Shown here piece after piece: positions 59,138-64,000 of a stretch of 64,000 nucleotides of DNA (within the stretch, counting starts at the first letter, position 1; every line of letters begins with the position of its first letter). The notes under the pieces were generated by a model that made no database searches, was not told the origin of the DNA, and saw only the letters and a program-made list of their open reading frames with translations. The translations under genes and the position numbers were made by a program. Origin of the DNA: Oscillospiraceae bacterium (GTDB lineage: Bacteria; Bacillota; Clostridia; Oscillospirales; Acutalibacteraceae); the NCBI GenBank assembly GCA_015066515.1, contig SVOH01000003.1, positions 72,535 through 136,534 of the forward strand, read 5' to 3'.

Positions 59138-60223
59138 TTATTTATAAACTTTAAGCCAGTCGATAACAAATTCTTGTGGGAGTAGTTCGTCGGGTACTCC
59201 GCACCAGTGTCTTTCTTTTTCGAAATCTTTAGGACCAATGTAGCAAGTAAACTTGATATATGCCGCCTTTACGTCGTCAACAGGTGCGATATTGGTGTTT
59301 GCTCTTGCAAGTTCACCGTTTACATAGTAATAGATAGCGTATTCATTCCATACGCAAGAATATTCTTGGTACTCACCGTATTTAAAGCCGGGAATTATGT
59401 AATTTTCACCAAGCGAACTTTTTGTAGTGCCTTGTGTTGCCCAGTCCCAGCCAGGCTCCCAATAATGCTCAGTGTGGGAAGAACCCAATGTGTCGGGGTG
59501 ACAAAAAATTTCCATAATATCAATCTCGCTACAGCCGTGAAAATCGTTGCCTGTGTCGGTGCGTTTGAAGAAATACTCGTCGCAATATTTTCCTTCGGGC
59601 ATAAGCCAAAAAGCTGTGAAAAGACCCTTGCGATAACTAGGATGCTTGCATTTTGCAGTAAAGCAACCATATTTTTGAGAGAATTTGCCTTTTGTACGAA
59701 CACCTGCATCGGTGTACCAATATTCTTTGCCGTCTTTTATAATTGGTTTATCAAGTTTCTTAAATTCAAGACAAAGCTTACCGTCTTTAACGTAATTATC
59801 TTGAACGGGAGTGATAGACAGTGGTGTCTTGGCACCGTATGGCATACCCTCCCATAGATCAGTATTAAAGTTTTCAAAATTATCTTCGAGGGTAAGCTCG
59901 TATTTGCGCATTTTGATATGTATGGTAGAACGATATTCTTTATACTCTTTGTGGGTTACGGTAATGGTAAGTATTTCGCCGCGTTGACGGATTTCGTCGG
60001 GAATAACTATTCTATCGGCAATGATCCACACCATAGGAAGATTAAAATCTACATCATAATCCTCAAAGGCTAATTTTTCACCCTTGAAGGTTACAAAGTA
60101 ATCGTATTTTAATGCGTAGCCCGGAATACCCGGGTGGTACTGCTTAAGGTGAAACTGCATATCATCACAAGGTGTATCACCACAAAAGCTTTCAACTTTT
60201 ACGTTTAATTCGTAATCGGTCAT
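59138..60223 (-). CDS. GH16-type glycoside hydrolase without signal peptide (paralogue F)
   Basis: The 361-residue protein is the more divergent member of the second trio. The start at 60223 follows AGGTGG; a GTG 12 bases upstream overlaps that site. It has the N-terminal beta domain (about 1-110), then GH16 from LEDNFENFNTD. The catalytic signature EIDIME is near residue 232 and is followed by a GSSHTEHYWEPGWDWATQG stretch shared with paralogue E. It is the first gene of the unit, with its own promoter. The cytoplasmic location suggests action on imported oligosaccharides or stored glucan. Confidence 0.87.
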   Translation of the reverse strand: MTDYELNVKVESFCGDTPCDDMQFHLKQYHPGIPGYALKYDYFVTFKGEKLAFEDYDVDFNLPMVWIIADRIVIPDEIRQRGEILTITVTHKEYKEYRSTIHIKMRKYELTLEDNFENFNTDLWEGMPYGAKTPLSITPVQDNYVKDGKLCLEFKKLDKPIIKDGKEYWYTDAGVRTKGKFSQKYGCFTAKCKHPSYRKGLFTAFWLMPEGKYCDEYFFKRTDTGNDFHGCSEIDIMEIFCHPDTLGSSHTEHYWEPGWDWATQGTTKSSLGENYIIPGFKYGEYQEYSCVWNEYAIYYYVNGELARANTNIAPVDDVKAAYIKFTCYIGPKDFEKERHWCGVPDELLPQEFVIDWLKVYK

Positions 60224-60268
60224 AAATATCGCCACCTATAATATTTTGTGGAAATAACATCCACTTAA

Positions 60269-60297
60269 AATATAGCATAATAAATATAAATAATCAA
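60269..60297 (-). promoter_or_regulatory. predicted promoter of the cytoplasmic GH16 trio
   Basis: On the minus strand TTGATT (60292-60297) and TATATT (60269-60274) are spaced by 17 bp, 46 bases before the start codon. Confidence 0.65.
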
Positions 60298-60304
60298 GGC
60301 ATAA

Positions 60305-60340
60305 AAAGTAAAATCGCAAGTTTTTTTAACCTGCGATTTT
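60305..60340 (-). terminator. terminator after the alpha-galactosidase gene
   Basis: An 11-bp stem (AAAATCGCAGG with CTTGCGATTTT on the minus strand, one G-U) with a T-rich tail separates melA from the GH16 trio, so they are distinct units. Confidence 0.8.
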
Positions 60341-60345
60341 AGTGC

Positions 60346-61665
60346 TTAGTGATATTCTGGTAGCCAGTTGCCGTGGGTGTCGATAAGGTCGTCAACCATC
60401 TTCTTGATGGTGTCTATATCAAGCTCTGAAGCAGTATGTGGGTCTAACATTGCCGCTTGATATATATGTTCTTTTTTGAGTGTGTGTGCCGCTTCAATGG
60501 TAAGAAGCTGAACATTTATATTTGTCATATTCATAGCGGCGCATTGAACGGGGAGCGCACCCACGTTACACGGATGTATGCCGCTGCCGTTTACAAGGCA
60601 AGGAACCTCTACGCAAGCGTTTTCGGGTAGATTTGTAATCAAATGACCTGTATTTAACACGTTTCCGCCAATTTGGTAGGCTTTGTTTGTGACAATTGAT
60701 TCCATAATATGTGAGGCATATTCAAAACTGCGTGTGTGCTCTTTGATGCCCGTTTCAAGAATGTTTTTATAATCTTCTTTCCAACGCTCTATTTGACTAA
60801 TACAACGACGTGGGTATTCGTCGATCGGGATATTATATTTTTTAATAAGTTCTGGGTATTTTGATTTAATATAAAATGGATTGTATTCAGCGTTGTGCTC
60901 GCTTGATTCGGTGCAATAATAGCCAAAATGTTTAATATAATCAAGGCGTACTTTGTTATTGCAGTTTGGATTATTAATTTCAGCATCAATTTTTGACTTG
61001 ATTTCGGGGTAGAGGTCGCGACCGTTTTTGTCCTTAATTTCAAGCAACCACGCCATATGGTTAATGCCTGCGATAAGCTCGGTACAGTCCTCCGGCGTGT
61101 AGTCCATTTTAAGTGTTTCGAAAAGTGATTTTGTGCATACCTGAACGCTATGGCAAAGACCTACCGTTTTAATTGGTGTATAGCGTAGCATGAAGCCTGT
61201 AAGCATAGCCATTGGGTTTGTGTAGTTTAGAAACAATGCATCAGGGGCAACCTCTGCCATATCGTCGGCAAAGTCTTTCATTACCGGTATTGTGCGAAGG
61301 GCACGCATAATGCCGCCAATACCTAAAGTGTCACCAATGGTTTGCTGTAGGCCATATTTTTTAGGCACTTCAAAATCAATGATAGTACAAGGATCGTATA
61401 ATCCAACTTGAATTGCATTTATAACAAAGTTAGCACCGCGAAGAGCATCCTTGCGATTTTCTACTCCGCAATAGCATTCAATTTGTGCCTTGAAACCTTT
61501 TTGTTCGCGCATAGCCTCCAAAATGGTATGACTTTCTTTTAAACGATCAGCATCGATGTCGTAAAGCGCAAATGTGCTGTCGCGCAAGGCCTCTGAGCAC
61601 ATACAGTCGCCTATAACATTTCGGGCAAACACGGTGCTACCTGCACCCATAAAGGTAATCTTCAT
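60346..61665 (-). CDS. melA: GH4 family alpha-galactosidase
   Basis: GH4 enzymes use NAD and a divalent metal to cleave glycosides by an oxidation-elimination route. The 439-residue protein has the NAD-binding start MKITFMGAGSTVFARNV, metal- and substrate-site motifs FLNYTNPMAML and GLCHSVQ, and GINHMAWLLEI. The CHSV motif is the pattern of alpha-galactosidases within GH4, so melibiose or raffinose-type sugars are likely substrates. There is no signal peptide. The start at 61665 follows GAGGTG. It is divergent from an AraC regulator, the expected control. Confidence 0.9.
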   Translation of the reverse strand: MKITFMGAGSTVFARNVIGDCMCSEALRDSTFALYDIDADRLKESHTILEAMREQKGFKAQIECYCGVENRKDALRGANFVINAIQVGLYDPCTIIDFEVPKKYGLQQTIGDTLGIGGIMRALRTIPVMKDFADDMAEVAPDALFLNYTNPMAMLTGFMLRYTPIKTVGLCHSVQVCTKSLFETLKMDYTPEDCTELIAGINHMAWLLEIKDKNGRDLYPEIKSKIDAEINNPNCNNKVRLDYIKHFGYYCTESSEHNAEYNPFYIKSKYPELIKKYNIPIDEYPRRCISQIERWKEDYKNILETGIKEHTRSFEYASHIMESIVTNKAYQIGGNVLNTGHLITNLPENACVEVPCLVNGSGIHPCNVGALPVQCAAMNMTNINVQLLTIEAAHTLKKEHIYQAAMLDPHTASELDIDTIKKMVDDLIDTHGNWLPEYH

Positions 61666-61695
61666 AAAAACACCTCGTTCGAATTTTATAATTTT

Positions 61696-61724
61696 ATTGT
61701 ATATTGACAAGTATTTATTGTAAA
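61696..61724 (-). promoter_or_regulatory. predicted melA promoter
   Basis: On the minus strand TTTACA (61719-61724) and TACAAT (61696-61701) are spaced by 17 bp, overlapping the divergent AraC promoter. Confidence 0.6.
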
Positions 61725-61733
61725 TGATAAAAT
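61704..61733 (+). promoter_or_regulatory. predicted promoter of the AraC-family gene
   Basis: A perfect TTGACA (61704-61709) and TAAAAT (61728-61733) are spaced by 18 bp. It overlaps the melA promoter, so one regulator bound here could control both. Confidence 0.6.
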
Positions 61734-61777
61734 GTTGTTATAATTTGTCATTTTGTTGTTTTTTGGGAGAATTGTTT

Positions 61778-62533
61778 ATGGTTGTTTATAATGAAGCAAT
61801 TATCAATAAAGGATATAAGGATGTAAATCCGATGCAGTTTGGCAGCGAAATATGTAGCCCTTCACACAGCTTTGGCCCTGCGCTGCGTACATATTGGCTT
61901 TGGCATTATGTTGTAAGAGGAAAGGGTATTTTTAAAATTGAGGGGCGTGAATACACGGTAAATGCCGGCAATATATTTGTTATTCCGCCGTTTATCGAAA
62001 CGTATTATGAGGCTGATAAGGACGAACCATGGGAATATATATGGGTGGGATTTACTACTGACAGTAAAATTGATTTTGGATTTAGTGATGTAATGTATAT
62101 GCCGCACGCTTACCATATTTTTGAAAGTATGAAAAAATGTAGCAATATGAGTAAAGGAAAAACCGAATTTTTGTGTTCTAAAGTCTGGCAATTATTGTCT
62201 CTTATATTTGATGCACAAAGCGAAAAAATTGATTATATTGAACAGGCGGTTAATATTATTAATGCGGAATATATGAACGATATAAGCGTGCAAAATATTG
62301 CTGACAAAGTAGGGCTTGAGCGTACATATTTTTCTAATGTTTTTAAAACTCGTATGGGACTTTCACCAAAGCGATATTTACTTAAAATACGTATGGAGCA
62401 GGCAGCGGTGTTTTTACGTGATTATCGTTATAGCGTGTCGGTAACTGCACTGTCGGTGGGATATAGTGATGTTTATACCTTTTCAAAAATGTTTAAGCAA
62501 TATTTTGGAATTTCACCGTCGAAATTTAAGTAA
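61778..62533 (+). CDS. AraC-family transcriptional regulator
   Basis: The 251-residue protein has an N-terminal cupin-like sensor (about 1-130; YVVRGKGIFKIEGREYTVNAG, FVIPPFIETYYEAD) and a C-terminal double helix-turn-helix (about 155-251; NIADKVGLERTYFSNVFKTRMG, SVTALSVGYSDVYTFSKMFKQ, PSKFK). This is the layout of sugar-responsive AraC regulators. It is divergent from melA, which it very likely controls. The start at 61778 follows GGGAGA. Confidence 0.92.
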   Translation: MVVYNEAIINKGYKDVNPMQFGSEICSPSHSFGPALRTYWLWHYVVRGKGIFKIEGREYTVNAGNIFVIPPFIETYYEADKDEPWEYIWVGFTTDSKIDFGFSDVMYMPHAYHIFESMKKCSNMSKGKTEFLCSKVWQLLSLIFDAQSEKIDYIEQAVNIINAEYMNDISVQNIADKVGLERTYFSNVFKTRMGLSPKRYLLKIRMEQAAVFLRDYRYSVSVTALSVGYSDVYTFSKMFKQYFGISPSKFK

Positions 62534-62597
62534 AAGAGCTTTTTGTATTGCTTTTTGTTAAAGCGAGTGATATAATTTTAAAAATTGAGGTGATATT

Positions 62598-63929
62598 TTG
62601 AAAAAGAGATTGTTTTTTCTTGCAAATATTATCTATATTTTGTTTTTTAGCATAATTGCGAATAGTTATATTTTGGTGAAAAATAATATAAATTTTCTAT
62701 TTTTTGCTATACCTGTTTTTGCTTTTATAAATTTATTTGCCGGTATTTTTTGTATAAAGGTTAAATCTATACGATTAAGGATATGCTATCACGGGGCTGT
62801 GATGTTGTCTTTTTTTGTACCGTCGGTTATAATTTCGGTAATATATCATATTGTTATTGCGGTTGTTACTATACCAGACAATTATATGACACTTGTATGG
62901 AGTGCGGTTGTGTGTATATGTGTACAGTCGGTTTTGTTTTGGAACGGTATTATTTGTGTTTATTTGACGTCATATCAAATGGGAATTAAGCAACGTGTAA
63001 TAGGTGCGTTGTGTGGAATGATACCGATAGTTAATCTTATTGTTTTACGCAAAATTATAAAAACCGTACTTTTAGAGGTTGAAATTGAATGCGAAAAAGA
63101 GCGGGTAAATATAGCGCGTGAAGCAAATCAACTTTGCAAAACGAGGTATCCGCTGCTTTTGGTGCATGGAGTATTTTTTAGAGATAATAAGTTTTTTAAC
63201 TACTGGGGAAGGATACCTAAAGAGCTTATAAGAAACGGCGCCGTAATTTTTTACGGAAATCATCAATCGGCGGCATCAATAGCGGACAGTGCAAATGAAC
63301 TTGCCCAGCGTATTAAGCAAATAGTCGAAGAAACAGGATGCGAGAAACTAAATATAATTGCACATTCAAAGGGTGGTCTTGATTGTAGATATGCACTTGA
63401 CAAGCTGAATGTTTCACAGTATGTTGCATCTCTTACCACGGTTAATACGCCGCATAGAGGGTGCTTGTTTGCTGATTATTTGCTTGAAAAAATTGATGAT
63501 GATTTTAAAAATAAGGTAGCTGCTACATATAATAGAGCATTAAAGAAATTAGGGGACAAGAATCCTGACTTTTTAGCGGCAGTTAATAATCTAACCGATG
63601 AGTTTTGTCAAAAGTTTGATGATGAAACACCTTTGCCTGATGGTGTTTATTGTCAAAGTATAGGTTCAGTTATGAAAAAGGGTAGCAGTGGTAGTTTTCC
63701 GCTTAATTTTACCTATCACCTTGCAAAATTTTTTGACGGTGAAAATGACGGACTTGTAAGCGAGCAGTCATTTAAATGGAGCGAAAATTACATATTGGTT
63801 ACCAACGAACAAAAAAAGGGTATTTCGCACGCAGATATTATTGATTTGTCTCGCGAGAATATAGATGGTTTTGATGTCAGAGAATTTTATGTTGAACTAG
63901 TGAATGATTTAAAGGAGAGGGGCTTATAA
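62598..63929 (+). CDS. membrane-anchored lipase-like alpha/beta hydrolase
   Basis: The 443-residue protein has four to five hydrophobic helices in its first 160 residues. An alpha/beta-hydrolase domain follows from about residue 185 (RYPLLLVHGVFF). The nucleophile elbow is AHSKGGLD (Ser near 258, an AHSxG variant), VNTPHRG follows, and GENDGLVSEQSF carries the likely Asp, so it resembles class 2 triacylglycerol lipases and esterases. An amphipathic charged stretch links the two parts. The start is TTG behind GAGGTGAT. It is coupled to a DUF4886-like gene by a TAATG overlap. The substrate is unknown. Confidence 0.8.
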   Translation: MKKRLFFLANIIYILFFSIIANSYILVKNNINFLFFAIPVFAFINLFAGIFCIKVKSIRLRICYHGAVMLSFFVPSVIISVIYHIVIAVVTIPDNYMTLVWSAVVCICVQSVLFWNGIICVYLTSYQMGIKQRVIGALCGMIPIVNLIVLRKIIKTVLLEVEIECEKERVNIAREANQLCKTRYPLLLVHGVFFRDNKFFNYWGRIPKELIRNGAVIFYGNHQSAASIADSANELAQRIKQIVEETGCEKLNIIAHSKGGLDCRYALDKLNVSQYVASLTTVNTPHRGCLFADYLLEKIDDDFKNKVAATYNRALKKLGDKNPDFLAAVNNLTDEFCQKFDDETPLPDGVYCQSIGSVMKKGSSGSFPLNFTYHLAKFFDGENDGLVSEQSFKWSENYILVTNEQKKGISHADIIDLSRENIDGFDVREFYVELVNDLKERGL

Positions 63930-64000
63930 TGAAAGTACTAAGCATTGGTAACAGTTTTTCACAGGATGCTCATAAGTGGTTATATGATGTTTGTAAAAGT
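63929..64000 (+). CDS. DUF4886-like (SGNH hydrolase fold) protein, N-terminal part (partial at window end)
   Basis: The 24 visible codons begin MKVLSIGNSFSQDAHKWLYD, which matches the first block (GNSF with the catalytic Ser) of DUF4886 proteins related to SGNH/GDSL esterases. The gene runs off the window. Its ATG overlaps the stop of the lipase-like gene, so the two are translated from one message. A role in removing ester groups from carbohydrates is possible but not shown here. Confidence 0.7.
   Translation, partial: MKVLSIGNSFSQDAHKWLYDVCKS

Noticed and set aside
59207..59857. 216-codon open frame on the plus strand opposite GH16 paralogue F
   Set aside because: It is antisense to a clear catalytic domain, has no ribosome binding site, and its residue composition is typical of a shadow frame.
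27722..60306. Identical 16-base word TAATCAAGGCATAAAA at 27722-27737 and 60291-60306, both upstream of minus-strand genes
   Set aside because: It lies downstream of the -10 in one case and over the -35 in the other, so a shared operator is unlikely. Chance in AT-rich DNA is plausible.
1..64000. CRISPR array, prophage, integrase, transposase or rRNA
   Set aside because: No regularly spaced direct repeats, phage structural genes, recombinase motifs or rRNA sequence could be seen in the window.

Overview
The window looks like chromosomal DNA of an anaerobic, spore-forming member of the Clostridia (Firmicutes), most likely a plant-fibre-associated lineage near Ruminococcus and relatives. The evidence is AT-rich DNA with strong GGAGG-type ribosome binding sites and TTG/GTG starts, sporulation genes (ypeB, spoIVB, a SigH-like sigma factor), a T-box leader in front of ileS, a YmfF/YmfH-like M16 pair, and two secreted proteins ending in type I dockerin modules. 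I see no prophage, transposase, integrase, CRISPR array or rRNA. Species cannot be named from the sequence alone.

Layout. 1-3290 (+): the end of prfA, then tsaC, coaE and an M18 aminopeptidase. 3336-12744 (-): one long run of nine genes, maf, an inactive/active M16 peptidase pair, lgt, folD, a membrane-anchored protein and three GH16-type lipoproteins. 12893-18943 (+): nrdR, gltX, glnS, a NIF3-family gene and a dockerin-tagged transglutaminase-like protein, followed at 19072-24360 by a 1762-residue dockerin protein made of four repeated beta-helix-like units. 24415-31420 (-): LOG, Nudix and LTA-synthase-like genes, a small membrane protein, and ileS behind a T-box. 31779-35943 (+): ypeB, a small cysteine-peptidase-like gene, rpe, a 41-residue membrane peptide and a phosphohexomutase. 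36067-39615 (-): a polar amino acid ABC transporter and a DUF421/DUF4363 pair. 39724-43112 (+): a polysaccharide exporter with a two-domain glycosyltransferase. 43318-48434 (+): serC-serA, a second amino acid ABC transporter and a TrpR-like regulator. 48575-55890 (+): a sigma factor, a tRNA-like remnant, a zinc-ribbon protein, a two-component system with an HtrA protease, spoIVB and a metallophosphoesterase. 55924-56797: an XRE repressor divergent from a membrane protein around two perfect palindromes. 56853-61665 (-): three more GH16-type proteins without signal peptides and a GH4 alpha-galactosidase. 61778-64000 (+): an AraC regulator, a membrane-anchored lipase-like protein and the start of a DUF4886-like gene.

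How the genes fit together. The most distinctive theme is carbohydrate handling by six GH16-type paralogues sharing one architecture (an N-terminal beta domain of about 100 residues followed by the catalytic domain). Three are lipoproteins encoded directly downstream of lgt, the enzyme that lipidates them. Three are apparently cytoplasmic and lie beside an alpha-galactosidase and an AraC regulator. Two dockerin proteins imply a scaffoldin and cohesins elsewhere in the genome. Envelope stress (two-component system plus HtrA), envelope polymers (LTA-synthase-like protein, polysaccharide exporter) and spore formation make up much of the rest.

Gene starts were moved inward where the ribosome binding site decided it; these choices are noted per gene. 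Promoters are given where a -35 and a -10 with 17 or 18 bp spacing are visible. They are predictions.
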